Notes: a model not told the origin generated them from the letters alone. 64,000 nucleotides of DNA from JAAFHB01 sp942493325 (GCA_942493325.1 OW818689.1:372001-436000), one strand, 5' to 3'. Shown: positions 42,745 to 52,560, counted from the stretch's first letter. A program made the numbers and translations.

Positions 42745-43344
42745 ATGAAAAGATTAATTACCTATTTTATCCAGGGACTCCTGCTCGTAGCTCCATTAGG
42801 CATTACCGCCTATATCGTATACCAGACTTTCATGTTTACGGACGGGCTATTATCATCCTATCTTGTCGAACATTTTAAAATCAGGACACCCGGATTAGGA
42901 ATCCTGATTATTTTTGTATGTCTTGTCATATTGGGTATTGTAGGGGAAACCATTCTGGCCCGGCCAATAAAAAAGATCATCAACCGGATTCTTACCAAAA
43001 CGCCATTTTTAAAGTTGATATACACGTCAATAAATGATCTGTTTTCAGCATTTATTGGTAAAGAGCGTAAATTCCATCGCCCCGTAATGGTTCTGATCAA
43101 TAAGGAAAATAATTTGTGGAAAATTGGTTTCGTAACCCAGGATGTACCCATCAGAGTTGATGATGTTGATGTAATTACGGTTTATTGTCCTTTCTCCTAC
43201 GCATTTTCAGGTGAAATCTATTTTGTTCCGGCAACCAGCATTAAACCGCTTGCGATTCCACCGGCCGAGGCGATGAAATTCATTGTCTCAGGCGGCGTTT
43301 CCGGGGCTAATTTTAAATCCAAAGCAAATAAATCAGTCCTTTAA
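42745..43344 (+). CDS. DUF502-family membrane protein
   Basis: 199 residues with two N-terminal helices (~8-30 and ~50-72). The family pattern is clear: YFIQGLLLVAPLGITAYI at the start, PFLKLIYTSINDLFSAF in the middle, and VYCPFSYAFSGEIYFVPAT plus FIVSGGVSG near the end. The function of DUF502 is not known. It is alone, with its own -7 element, and converges on the four-helix protein of the heme operon, nine bases between stops. Confidence 0.88.
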   Translation: MKRLITYFIQGLLLVAPLGITAYIVYQTFMFTDGLLSSYLVEHFKIRTPGLGILIIFVCLVILGIVGETILARPIKKIINRILTKTPFLKLIYTSINDLFSAFIGKERKFHRPVMVLINKENNLWKIGFVTQDVPIRVDDVDVITVYCPFSYAFSGEIYFVPATSIKPLAIPPAEAMKFIVSGGVSGANFKSKANKSVL

Positions 43345-43353
43345 ATACAGAAT

Positions 43354-43824
43354 TCAAATGGCACTGAGTGAGATTGCAATCATGATTATCGCACTGGTAT
43401 AATAGATCAGTATCTTCCTGTGCTTTTCTTTGCTGGTCAGACTTTGATTTGAAAATATTAAACCAAGATTTGCAATAAAAAGGGCAAACAACATAAGTAC
43501 AATATGCTCAATCGGCCAAAAGCGGTTGGAGGCCAATTTAAGTGCGTGCTCAGCATTTGAATAATCAGGGTCAACAGCACCCTGATTAGAAAAAAGAATA
43601 AGCCCGAAAACCAGTTGCAAATAAAGGTTGATTATAAAAGCATAGGATAAGAATTTGTCAAGCCGGGTGTACGAATTATTCTTTCTGATTCCCTTTACAG
43701 AACGGACCAGCAGCCATACAGCAACGATCAGGAAAGCCATACTGATTACGGTATGGACGCTTTTAATCCATTCATAACCCCCTGAAACTTCAACTACATT
43801 AAGAATTTCGCCGCTTATACTCAT
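43354..43824 (-). CDS. Four-helix 'cytochrome B'-like membrane protein
   Basis: 156 residues with four hydrophobic helices. It fits a Bacteroidota family often labelled 'cytochrome B', with a His near the first helix (IKSVHTVISMAFLIV) and a second conserved His in FWPIEHIVLMLFAL. Two membrane His residues could ligate heme b, but ligation is not shown. It starts four bases after the hemE stop, so it is the last gene of the hem operon, which fits a heme-related role. Confidence 0.72.
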   Translation of the reverse strand: MSISGEILNVVEVSGGYEWIKSVHTVISMAFLIVAVWLLVRSVKGIRKNNSYTRLDKFLSYAFIINLYLQLVFGLILFSNQGAVDPDYSNAEHALKLASNRFWPIEHIVLMLFALFIANLGLIFSNQSLTSKEKHRKILIYYTSAIIMIAISLSAI

Positions 43825-43828
43825 CTCT

Positions 43829-44863
43829 TTAATTCCTTCTCCAGTCAGTTTGTTTTACCCAGTCAACCACCAACCGGGCGTTTTCGAAAGGAATGCCCGG
43901 TATAAAACCGTGTCCCAGGTTAAATATCCAATCCTGATGTTGTGATCCGAAAGACACATATTTCTCAAGAGTTTCTATTATCGTATCCTTATCAGCCAGT
44001 AAAAGCCGGGGATCAAGATTTCCCTGGATTCCAATCCGCGGATGAACAAGCTGACGTGCCTCGCCGATAGGTGTTTGCCAGTCAATACTTAAGAAATCTG
44101 TATCTTCAGGCGTGATGTGTGAAATTCCGGTACCCATACCTTTGGGAAGGAAGATAACCGGACAACCCAATTGCATAACAGCCGCTGAAATCTTTCTTAC
44201 ATAGGGCATGATCATATCGAAATACAAATCCGATGGTATGAGTCCTGCGTGGGTTTCAAATATCTGAAATGCAGACACGCCATGCTGAACCTGATTCTGT
44301 GCATATTCTACCGACAATTCGGTTATCGCACTCAATAGTTTATGCGCCAATGCCTTATTCTTATAAAGCAAGGCAACGGCTTCAGGAAAGGTATGATTGG
44401 AACTCAAACCCTGCACCATGTAGCAAAGTGTCGTGAAGGGAGATCCGCAAAACCCGATTAGTGGGACTCCCGATGGTTTGGTACGTTGTATTTCGTCAAT
44501 TACCTGGTAAATGTATTCCAGTTTGGAGGCATCAGGATTCAAAATAGAAAACGGATCGTTTAAATCTTTTAATGGTTTTTCAAATTTTGGACCGGAATCT
44601 GTAAAATCCAGTTTCATTCCCAGCGCTGCAGGTATTACAAGAATGTCGGAGAATAAAATTGCGGCATCTACTCCAAGATCAAAAACAGGTAATAAAGTCA
44701 CTTTTGCAGCCAATTGGGGTGAATGCATCAGTTCGTTAAAACTATATTGCTCGCGTAATTTCAGGTAATTGGGCAATACCCGGCCGGCCTGGCGCATAAA
44801 CCAAACAGGTGGCCGTTCGGTTTTTTCGCCATTCAACGTTTTTATTAACAGGGAGTCAGACAT
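43829..44863 (-). CDS. hemE: Uroporphyrinogen decarboxylase
   Basis: About 344 residues from ATG 44863; a TTG at 44884 would add seven. It removes four carboxyls from uroporphyrinogen III to give coproporphyrinogen III. Family signatures are PPVWFMRQAGRVLPNY near the N-terminus and GFCGSPFTTLCYMVQG in the middle, with FSDILVIPAALG and NLGHGFIPGIP. It is the last biosynthetic gene of the minus-strand operon, and its product is the substrate of HemN at 19902-21281. Confidence 0.94.
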   Translation of the reverse strand: MSDSLLIKTLNGEKTERPPVWFMRQAGRVLPNYLKLREQYSFNELMHSPQLAAKVTLLPVFDLGVDAAILFSDILVIPAALGMKLDFTDSGPKFEKPLKDLNDPFSILNPDASKLEYIYQVIDEIQRTKPSGVPLIGFCGSPFTTLCYMVQGLSSNHTFPEAVALLYKNKALAHKLLSAITELSVEYAQNQVQHGVSAFQIFETHAGLIPSDLYFDMIMPYVRKISAAVMQLGCPVIFLPKGMGTGISHITPEDTDFLSIDWQTPIGEARQLVHPRIGIQGNLDPRLLLADKDTIIETLEKYVSFGSQHQDWIFNLGHGFIPGIPFENARLVVDWVKQTDWRRN

Positions 44864-44920
44864 ATTTAATTTTAAGGTATTCAATAACTTATAACAGGAA
44901 TCAGGTTTTGAAAAAACCGC

Positions 44921-46213
44921 TTATTGCAGTTGATACAACGCCTTGAGATTGGCTGAAAGGATCGCTTCAATATCCTTGTCAGTATGTGCAAACGAAACAA
45001 ATAAACTCTCAAACTGAGAGGGAGCAACATAAATTCCGCTTTCAAGTGCCATTTTAAAATATTCGGCATATTTTCGGGTGTCCGATTTCATCGCCTCATC
45101 CAATGAGGTTACCTTGGTTTCGTTCGTGAAAAACAGGGTCATCATCGATCCCACACGGTTAATCACCCCTTTTACGCCGGTTTCCAACAGATTATTCCTC
45201 AAACCGGTTTCTAAATTTGAGGCTTTTCTTTCAAGTTCTGAATAAAAACCAGGAGTCTCATTAATCAGTTTTAACATAGCGATACCGGCAGCCATTGCCA
45301 GCGGGTTGCCCGATAAGGTGCCAGCCTGATAAACCGGGCCGATGGGAGCGAGCATATCCATGATATCACGGCGTCCGCCATATGCGCCAACGGGAAGACC
45401 ACCGCCAATAATTTTGCCAAGAGTGGTCAGATCAGGAATCACACCAAAGTATTCCTGAGCTCCACCTTTGGCGAGCCTGAAACCGGTAATCACTTCATCA
45501 AAAATCAAAAGTGCGCCGTATTCTTTTGTGATACTTCTTAATCCCTGCAAAAAATCTTTGGAAGGAGGAACGACTCCCATGTTTCCTGACACCGGCTCAA
45601 CTATAATTGCGGCGATTTCATTCCCTTTTTCACGAAACAGAGCTTTTACGGAATCGAGATTATTATATTCTGCAATAAAAGTATCATGCGCAGTTCCCAC
45701 GGTAACTCCCGGACTGTCGGGCAGACCCAGGGTGATGGCTCCTGATCCTGCATGAATCAGAAAACTATCGCCGTGACCATGATAATTTCCGGCAAATTTA
45801 ACCAAACCATCTCTTTTTGTATAACCGCGGGCAAGGCGCACAGCACTCATTGTAGCTTCGGTTCCTGAATTTACCATGCGGACTTTTTCGATCGAAGGCA
45901 CCATCTGAACAATGAGCTCAGCCATCACCGTTTCATATTCGGTAGGGGCACCGTAGCTGGTCCCTTTCTGTGCCGCCTCATTTATTGCCTCAAGAATTAC
46001 GTCATGAGCATGTCCGAAGATTAACGGACCCCAGGATGCCAGAAAGTCAATATATTGATTCCCATCAATATCTGTTATTACAGTCCCCTTTGCTTTATGA
46101 ATAAATACCGGATTTAAGTTGACACTCTTAAACGCCCTGACGGGTGAATTTACTCCTCCCGGAATGGATTGCTGTGCCTGTTTAAAAGCGGCTATACTTT
46201 TTGTGAATTGCAT
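44921..46213 (-). CDS. hemL: Glutamate-1-semialdehyde 2,1-aminomutase
   Basis: 430 residues, PLP enzyme of the C5 pathway producing 5-aminolevulinate. The start FKQAQQSIPGGVNSPVRAF is characteristic; LLIFDEVITGFRLAKGG and the PLP-Lys segment TTLGKIIGGGLPVGAYGG are intact, as is MVNSGTEATMSA. Works with HemA, the first gene of the operon. It follows hemB by 23 bases and precedes hemE by 57. Confidence 0.95.
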   Translation of the reverse strand: MQFTKSIAAFKQAQQSIPGGVNSPVRAFKSVNLNPVFIHKAKGTVITDIDGNQYIDFLASWGPLIFGHAHDVILEAINEAAQKGTSYGAPTEYETVMAELIVQMVPSIEKVRMVNSGTEATMSAVRLARGYTKRDGLVKFAGNYHGHGDSFLIHAGSGAITLGLPDSPGVTVGTAHDTFIAEYNNLDSVKALFREKGNEIAAIIVEPVSGNMGVVPPSKDFLQGLRSITKEYGALLIFDEVITGFRLAKGGAQEYFGVIPDLTTLGKIIGGGLPVGAYGGRRDIMDMLAPIGPVYQAGTLSGNPLAMAAGIAMLKLINETPGFYSELERKASNLETGLRNNLLETGVKGVINRVGSMMTLFFTNETKVTSLDEAMKSDTRKYAEYFKMALESGIYVAPSQFESLFVSFAHTDKDIEAILSANLKALYQLQ

Positions 46214-46236
46214 CCTTCTAAAATTTTAATGATTTA

Positions 46237-47217
46237 TCACTGTTTTCCGCTCAGGATATTTGCTGCTTCAACGGCATGATAGGTAATGATAATATCGGCA
46301 CCAGCCCTCTTAATGGAGGTCAGAATTTCCATCATCACCCTTGGCCCATCGATCCATCCTTTTTCGGCAGCTGCTTTAAGCATCGAAAATTCGCCACTTA
46401 CATTATAGGCTGCAACCGGCATATTGAATTCATTTTTAACCCTGTAGATGACATCCAGGTAACTAAGCGCTGGTTTCACCATCACAATGTCGGCTCCTTC
46501 AAGGATATCCTGTTCCACTTCCCGGATGGCTTCGTTGGAATTGGCCGGGTTCATCTGATAAGTAGCCCGGTTTCCAAACTTGGGAGCACTTTCGGCAGCT
46601 TCCCTGAAGGGACCATAAAAACCTGAAGCATATTTTGCAGAGTAAGCCATGATTGGAATCTTGTTGTATCCGTTGGCATCTAATTGTGCACGGATCATAC
46701 CCACACGTCCGTCCATCATATCACTCGGTGCAATCATGTCGGCACCTGCTTCTGCCAGTGAAACCGATTGTTTCGCCAATGTAACGAGCGTTGTATCATT
46801 GTCAACATCACCATCTATTATGGTTCCGCAATGTCCATGTGTGGTATATTCACAGTTACAAACATCAGCAATTACAAAAAGGTCCTTTAATTCCTTCTTT
46901 ATTGCACGGATGGCTTGTTGTACAATTCCATTGTGCTCGCAAGCTACACTTCCGTCCTCGTCCTTGTGAGCAGGGATTCCGAATAGCAATACCGATTTAA
47001 CGCCTGCAGCATATATAATTTTGCACTCTTCGACCAAATTTTCAACAGAAAGCTGGTAGTTGCCAGGCATTGAACTAATATGATTTCTCACATTAGTGCC
47101 TGAACAAACAAACAGGGGCATCACAAAATCATCTGCTGAAAGTTTGGTTTCAGTGACCATTTGTCTTAAAACGCCGTTGTATCTCAATCTTCTCAATCTT
47201 GTTACCGGGAATGTCAT
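46237..47217 (-). CDS. hemB: Porphobilinogen synthase (zinc type)
   Basis: 326 residues, condenses two 5-aminolevulinates. The zinc-ligand region DVCNCEYTTHGHCG has all three Cys of the Zn-dependent class. Active-site lysines are in PIMAYSAKYASGFYGPFREA and VMVKPALSYLD. AYNVSGEFSMLKAA is also typical. It lies between hemCD and hemL in the operon, 21 bases after hemCD. Confidence 0.95.
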   Translation of the reverse strand: MTFPVTRLRRLRYNGVLRQMVTETKLSADDFVMPLFVCSGTNVRNHISSMPGNYQLSVENLVEECKIIYAAGVKSVLLFGIPAHKDEDGSVACEHNGIVQQAIRAIKKELKDLFVIADVCNCEYTTHGHCGTIIDGDVDNDTTLVTLAKQSVSLAEAGADMIAPSDMMDGRVGMIRAQLDANGYNKIPIMAYSAKYASGFYGPFREAAESAPKFGNRATYQMNPANSNEAIREVEQDILEGADIVMVKPALSYLDVIYRVKNEFNMPVAAYNVSGEFSMLKAAAEKGWIDGPRVMMEILTSIKRAGADIIITYHAVEAANILSGKQ

Positions 47218-47238
47218 AATTTATTGATTTTAAATATT

Positions 47239-48951
47239 TTATATTTGATAATAATGAATAATTGCATCTCGCAGACCCTCTGCATTTGATTTTACAGCAG
47301 TAAATGCAGGCTTAAATCCTGCTTCCTCAATTGCTTTTGTGGTGGTTGAACCGATACTTACCATTTGTAGCTTTCCAACCTGGGTTAGGTCGTAAAATGA
47401 ACAGAAATTGTTAAAAGTCGACGGACTTGTAAAAATGATCAGGTCGTACTGAGCATTTTTTAATCGTTCAATGACCTCAGGATCTGCATGGGCCGGTTTA
47501 ACTGTTTGATAAACATTGATCCGGTGCACCGTGTTTTCGGCCGATAGCCGGTTGGATAACGTATTATCTGCAAGGTTACCAAGTGACAAAAGTATGTTCA
47601 GATTATGGGGCTGATATTTATTATAAAACTGTTTTAAAAATTGCTCCGCTGTATTTTCATCACTGATAAACGTTGGCGAGTAGCCGTAATATTCGAGTTC
47701 CAGGCCTGTTTTGTATCCAATAACAGCCAGCTTAACTGTATTGGGCAATTCAGTATTTCCCTTTACATCCATAAGATGTCTGAAGAAATTAATCACGCCG
47801 TTTTTGCTCGTGAAAAATATCCAGTCGTAGCGATCAGGATATGCCAGTTGTTCAATCATTTGAGCATCCAGTGGGGTAGGAGTGATCTCAATCATGGGTA
47901 ATGCAAGCAGTTCGGCTCCGTGTGCTTCGAGCAAGACGGGCAACGAATCGCCGGGTTCTGCAGCCCGGGTTGATATGATGGTCTTACCCTTTAACAACAG
48001 TTCTGATTGCGGATTTGTAAGATTTTCATCCCGGATGGTCTTTAAAATTTCAGCGCCGCCTCTGTTGTATAAACTCCGGGCAAGCTTAATGGATAAATAG
48101 TCCGCCTGGCTGATATCCCCTTCAATTGAATCCTGAATGTACCGCGTTCCGTCAATGTCAGAGATAAATCCGGTGATCGTGAACTTCTCCCCATCGATGG
48201 TACTGTAACTTCCCACCGGTATCTGGCAACCTCCCTCAAGGGTGCGTAAAAAAGCCCGCTCTGCACCGGTGGCAATATATGTCTGAGTATCGTTAATCTT
48301 CGAAACTATTTCTTCGGTAAATGGATCATTCTCCCTGATCTCTATCACGATGGCGCCCTGACTACAGGCAGGAATCATCATTTCGGGTTCGAAAATATCG
48401 GAGATATATTCATTCATTTCAAGGCGTTGTAATCCTGCTGCTGCCATAACCATGACATCGCAATACCCTTCCTCCATTTTCCGGATCCGGGTGTTTACAT
48501 TTCCGCGAATTTCAACGATTTTGAAATCTTTGTTTATCCGCAGCAGCTGCGCTTTCCGTCGAAGGCTTGAAGTGGCAATAATATCATCAGGAGTAAGATC
48601 TTTTATTTTTCTCTGACTGGCACTTACCAACGCATCACGAATATCTCCCCGTTTTAATACAGCGCCCAATTTGGCACCTGCGGGAAATTTCGTCGGTAAA
48701 TCTTTAAGGCTGTGAACAGCAAGGTCGATATCGTGATTAAAGAGCGCTTCCTCTATCTCCATGGTAAATAGCCCTTTATCGCCAATTTTCGATAACGCGA
48801 CATCGAGAATCTTATCTCCTTTTGTCTTTATAATTTCGATAATAATGGTGATTTCAGGATAATGCTGCTGAAGTTCCTCTTTTACTCTATATGCCTGATA
48901 TAACGCTAATTTACTGCCTCTCGTACCGATACGGATGGTGTTATTAGTCAT
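47239..48951 (-). CDS. hemC: HemC-HemD fusion: hydroxymethylbilane synthase / uroporphyrinogen III synthase
   Basis: 570 residues with two enzymes in one chain. Residues 1-~310 are HemC: IRIGTRGSKLALYQA, the catalytic-Asp motif AVHSLKDLPT and the dipyrromethane Cys in LEGGCQIPVGSY. Residues ~325-570 are HemD-like: KTIISTRA, DWIFFTSKNGVINFF, and IFTSPSTFNNF...VSIGSTTTKAIEEAG. The fusion joins two consecutive steps, which would favour channelling of unstable hydroxymethylbilane. Its ATG overlaps the hemA stop by one base. Confidence 0.93.
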   Translation of the reverse strand: MTNNTIRIGTRGSKLALYQAYRVKEELQQHYPEITIIIEIIKTKGDKILDVALSKIGDKGLFTMEIEEALFNHDIDLAVHSLKDLPTKFPAGAKLGAVLKRGDIRDALVSASQRKIKDLTPDDIIATSSLRRKAQLLRINKDFKIVEIRGNVNTRIRKMEEGYCDVMVMAAAGLQRLEMNEYISDIFEPEMMIPACSQGAIVIEIRENDPFTEEIVSKINDTQTYIATGAERAFLRTLEGGCQIPVGSYSTIDGEKFTITGFISDIDGTRYIQDSIEGDISQADYLSIKLARSLYNRGGAEILKTIRDENLTNPQSELLLKGKTIISTRAAEPGDSLPVLLEAHGAELLALPMIEITPTPLDAQMIEQLAYPDRYDWIFFTSKNGVINFFRHLMDVKGNTELPNTVKLAVIGYKTGLELEYYGYSPTFISDENTAEQFLKQFYNKYQPHNLNILLSLGNLADNTLSNRLSAENTVHRINVYQTVKPAHADPEVIERLKNAQYDLIIFTSPSTFNNFCSFYDLTQVGKLQMVSIGSTTTKAIEEAGFKPAFTAVKSNAEGLRDAIIHYYQI

Positions 48952-50201
48952 TAGTTTAATTCGAATAATTTGTTTACCATCTTAATGTACTCCTGCTTTT
49001 GGCCATTGTTGGTAACCGATTTGACATTTTCAATCATTAACCCAATAAACTTCTTAGTAATTAATTCTCCATACAGGGAGGCTTTTTCAAAGTCAATATC
49101 TTTTTTGTTTTTCATGAAGCCGTCCAGCATCATCTTGTTAACTTCCTGAAATTGACTGGTTATATTCTGAAAAGTCGGCGCCAGAACATGTATGGCATGC
49201 CATTTTGAAAATTCAGCAACCGATTCCTCAATGATATACTCTGCGTGACAGATTTCCCCTTTTCGTTTATCCAGGTTATCTTCAATTACGTCATTTAAAG
49301 CATCAATATCAAACACATGAACGTTTTCAATATCGCCAACTTCCCTGGCTACATTTCGCGGTACCGACAGGTCAATAAATAAGAGAGGCTGACCATTTCG
49401 CTCCTCCATCGCTTTTCTGACCATGTCTTCGGTGAACAGTGGTTTTTTGGAAGCTGTGGAACTGATGACAATATTATTTTCCAGAAGCAGGTCTCCCAGC
49501 TGATCAAAATTACCAACCTTACATTGGTATTTATCAGCCAGTTCACATGCTTTCTCCTGGGTTCTGTTAACGACTGTAAATTGGGTGCACTCTTTTTTTA
49601 TCAGGTTCAGCAGGGTGAGTTCACTGGTTTGTCCCGCCCCAACCAATAAAACAGGATGAGCACTTATATTCTGAAGTTTCTTTCCGGCAAGTTCCACACC
49701 CACATAACTGATCGAAACGGCACCTTTATTGAGTGCAGTGTCTGTCCTGACCTGTTTGCCGGTTTTTAACGCATCATTAAAAAGCTTGAATAATACAGAA
49801 CTGCAGAGCTGATTGTCTTTACTGATATTAAACGCATTTTTTATCTGTCCAACAATCTGATATTCACCAAGTGCCATGGAATCTAGTCCCGATACTACGC
49901 GAAAGAGATGGCGAACCGCATCATCATTTTTCATTTGATAAAAATGAGTTTTGACCTCCGTGGTAACTTTACGATAATTAATCAGTGTGTCACCGATTAT
50001 ATCAAAATCAGTAGCAAGGCTTTTATCATCCAGTTCGAAGTAAATTTCTGTACGATTGCAGGTAGATACCACAACAGCTCCTTCAATTCCTATAACCTTG
50101 AGCTGGGGTACAAATCTCCTGATATCTTCTTCACAAAAGACAAACTTTTCCCGTATTTCTATGGGGGCTGATTTATGATTTAATCCCAAAAGTCCTATCA
50201 T
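48951..50201 (-). CDS. hemA: Glutamyl-tRNA reductase
   Basis: 416 residues, first committed enzyme of the C5 tetrapyrrole route. The start GLLGLNHKSAPIEIREKF and the catalytic-Cys segment VVSTCNRTEIYFE (~45-57) are diagnostic, as is SGLDSMALGEYQIVGQ. The NADPH domain has PVLLVGAGQTSELTL. It is first in the operon hemA-hemCD-hemB-hemL-hemE. A 419-base gene-free stretch upstream may hold its promoter and leader. Confidence 0.95.
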   Translation of the reverse strand: MIGLLGLNHKSAPIEIREKFVFCEEDIRRFVPQLKVIGIEGAVVVSTCNRTEIYFELDDKSLATDFDIIGDTLINYRKVTTEVKTHFYQMKNDDAVRHLFRVVSGLDSMALGEYQIVGQIKNAFNISKDNQLCSSVLFKLFNDALKTGKQVRTDTALNKGAVSISYVGVELAGKKLQNISAHPVLLVGAGQTSELTLLNLIKKECTQFTVVNRTQEKACELADKYQCKVGNFDQLGDLLLENNIVISSTASKKPLFTEDMVRKAMEERNGQPLLFIDLSVPRNVAREVGDIENVHVFDIDALNDVIEDNLDKRKGEICHAEYIIEESVAEFSKWHAIHVLAPTFQNITSQFQEVNKMMLDGFMKNKKDIDFEKASLYGELITKKFIGLMIENVKSVTNNGQKQEYIKMVNKLFELN

Positions 50202-50620
50202 CCGTTTTAGTTCTCTTTATTAATACAATGCAATACTAAAAATAGAATCTGTAGTAAATCTGAAGTAATAAACAGAATCAGGGAGGTTGATTGCTATTTA
50301 ATGATAACAAGTCTGAATTAAATCGATTTTGTGGAGGAGGGTGGTCTTCCTCAGTCTAACCGGCAAAAATACAAACCAACAGTAAATGATTTATATTCAG
50401 ATATATAAATAGTTAAGAACGGGAATAATAATTCGAACCAATACAATTCTTACCAGGTGCAAATAACGCTTCAGTACTAAATTTGTGAGTAATTTAGATT
50501 TGTTATTTATTACAGGTTGTTCAGGATTTGGGGCCGACGTTCAAAATTGAAGATTTCTCTTCACCTTCTTTCCGGAAAAGAGATAACCGATGTAACAAAC
50601 ACAATAATAAGAGAATCCAA
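50202..50620 (-). promoter_or_regulatory. hemA upstream region with candidate -7 element
   Basis: No gene is supported here. Read on the minus strand, TATTTTTG at 50371-50364 matches TAnnTTTG and would give a ~150-base leader before hemA. No convincing -33 element, riboswitch fold or Crp-type dyad was recognised. Confidence 0.3.
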
Positions 50621-51886
50621 TTATCCTTTACCAAATTCAACATGCATAATGTGCGTTTCATTCTGATAACTGTATCCAATCCTGAAACCATAGAGAACAC
50701 AAATCTTTTGAACGATTGACAGTCCTAACCCAAGCGATTCGGGCGATGACGAAGCTTTTTCAAACCGTTTAAACAACAGCTCCTGGTCCATCTGGAGTGG
50801 AGGACCCGAATTTGCAATTTCCAGCCTGTTTTTTGATAATCCGATGATCAGATCTCCACCCTTAATATTATGTCTGACCGCATTTTTAATTAAATTCACA
50901 AGCAGTATCTCTGCCAGATAGGGGTTCATATAAATGGTAACTCCGGGGTCAAATCGTCTGCTGACATTGATTTTTTTTGAAAGTATCAGATCCTCCAGAC
51001 TCTCCAGTTGATGATTGATCATTATCTCAGGATTAACCGGAGTCGATTCAGGGAATTGCCTGTTCTCAATTTTTGCAAGTAAAATGAGTGTTTTATTTAG
51101 CCTTGACAGCCTGTTGGAAGCTTCATAGGCATCAGCCACAATTTTGTACTGCTTCTCCTTCATATCACCCCACTGAAGCAATAACTCCATTTTTGAGTTG
51201 ATAATGGCTAACGGAGTTTGTATCTCATGTGAAGCATTTTCAATGTATTCTTTCAGGTTAAGGTAATCATTTTTAATACGTTCTGTCATTGTTTCGAGTA
51301 CCCGGTTAAGATCTGAGAACTCCTTTATATCGGAGTGATTCAATATAAAAGGATCCCGGGAATCGACGTCGTAGTTGTTTATCTTATCGATGGTTTCATA
51401 AAAAACCTTCCAGTCCTGACGGGAGGAATACCGGTTTGCAATTAAAAGTGTGATGATGATTATGATCATCATTAAATTCATGATGATCACTATACGAACA
51501 ATGAGCCGGTCTGTCTCCTCCAACGACTTGAAAATCTGTATATAATAGTTCTGATTATTAATGGTTTCTGAATATCCAAGTTGTCGGTAGAGGCTGTAAC
51601 TGTTTTCCGCTTTATCATAGAGCAATGTATCGCGAAAATTTACAGGGGGACGCGGGTTATTTATAGGAGAAATCAATACCTTTAAATTCAGATTATAAGG
51701 CAGATTGTTTGTTGACTGATCGGATACCAACAGTTTATTAATGCTCTTTTTATTCCTCTCAAGTTCTGAATTGATATTTTGGTCAACCTGGTGTCGAAGA
51801 AGGTAATAAAAGGCTACCATCCCAAATAAAAAGATAAATAATGAGATAGACAATAAGTTGAGGGTGATTTTTGTTAATAGTCTCAA
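50621..51886 (-). CDS. Membrane sensor histidine kinase
   Basis: 421 residues. Start is a TTG at 51886 that overlaps the response-regulator stop (TTGA); the next Met lies inside the first helix. Two helices (~8-30 and ~135-155) flank a ~100-residue periplasmic sensor region. The phospho-acceptor motif is NASHEIQTPLAII, and the ATPase domain has NLIKNAVRHN (N box) and SLGLGLSIVQKI (G box). The stimulus is unknown. It is encoded immediately upstream of hemA on the same strand, but a 419-base gap argues against co-transcription. Confidence 0.9.
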   Translation of the reverse strand: MRLLTKITLNLLSISLFIFLFGMVAFYYLLRHQVDQNINSELERNKKSINKLLVSDQSTNNLPYNLNLKVLISPINNPRPPVNFRDTLLYDKAENSYSLYRQLGYSETINNQNYYIQIFKSLEETDRLIVRIVIIMNLMMIIIIITLLIANRYSSRQDWKVFYETIDKINNYDVDSRDPFILNHSDIKEFSDLNRVLETMTERIKNDYLNLKEYIENASHEIQTPLAIINSKMELLLQWGDMKEKQYKIVADAYEASNRLSRLNKTLILLAKIENRQFPESTPVNPEIMINHQLESLEDLILSKKINVSRRFDPGVTIYMNPYLAEILLVNLIKNAVRHNIKGGDLIIGLSKNRLEIANSGPPLQMDQELLFKRFEKASSSPESLGLGLSIVQKICVLYGFRIGYSYQNETHIMHVEFGKG

Positions 51887-52560
51887 TTGAGTTCAAATTT
51901 ATATCCTAGTCCATAAATCGTTTTAATATAATCCTGGCATCCTTCTTTGAGCAATTTTCTTCTGAGATTTTTGATATGCGTATAGATAAAATCATATGAA
52001 TCAGCCAGATCCATATAATCACCCCATAAATACTCAGCCAGCCCGGCTTTGGTAATCACCTTGTTTTTATTTGAAATAAAAAACAATAATAGTTCATATT
52101 CCTTTTTAGTCAGTATAATTTCCTTTTCCCTGACAAAAGCCTTATGCTCATCGGGAATCAATTTGATTTCATTCATAATGATTTGATTGTTTCCCCCGTA
52201 ACTAATCCTGCGGTTAATGGATTTGAGATGGGCATTGAGTTCTGCAAGGTGAAATGGCTTTGTGAGGTAATTATCAGCACCGATTTCAAGCCCTTCAATA
52301 CGGTTCTCGAGGGAATTAAGCGCTGAAATAATGATGATTCCGGGTGAAATGGATTTCTTTTTAATGAATCTTATCAAATCCAGTCCATTTCCGTCGGGCA
52401 AGTTAATATCCACGACAATACAATCATACTGGTACATCCCGATCTTATCGATTGCATCAAAATAATTATAGATTGCTTCGCACTGATATCCCTCCTCCGA
52501 AAAGTATTCCACCATTGAATCGGACAATGTCTTCTCATCCTCGATAATCAAGATCTTCAT
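51883..52560 (-). CDS. OmpR-family response regulator
   Basis: 225 residues. The receiver domain (~1-115) has the acidic pair IIEDEKT, the phospho-Asp in CIVVDINLPDGNG and the Lys in LTKPFHLAEL. The C-terminal winged helix (~130-225) ends in TIYGLGYKFE, typical of the OmpR/PhoB group. It is coupled to the histidine kinase by a four-base overlap. Targets are not identifiable from this window. Confidence 0.92.
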   Translation of the reverse strand: MKILIIEDEKTLSDSMVEYFSEEGYQCEAIYNYFDAIDKIGMYQYDCIVVDINLPDGNGLDLIRFIKKKSISPGIIIISALNSLENRIEGLEIGADNYLTKPFHLAELNAHLKSINRRISYGGNNQIIMNEIKLIPDEHKAFVREKEIILTKKEYELLLFFISNKNKVITKAGLAEYLWGDYMDLADSYDFIYTHIKNLRRKLLKEGCQDYIKTIYGLGYKFELN

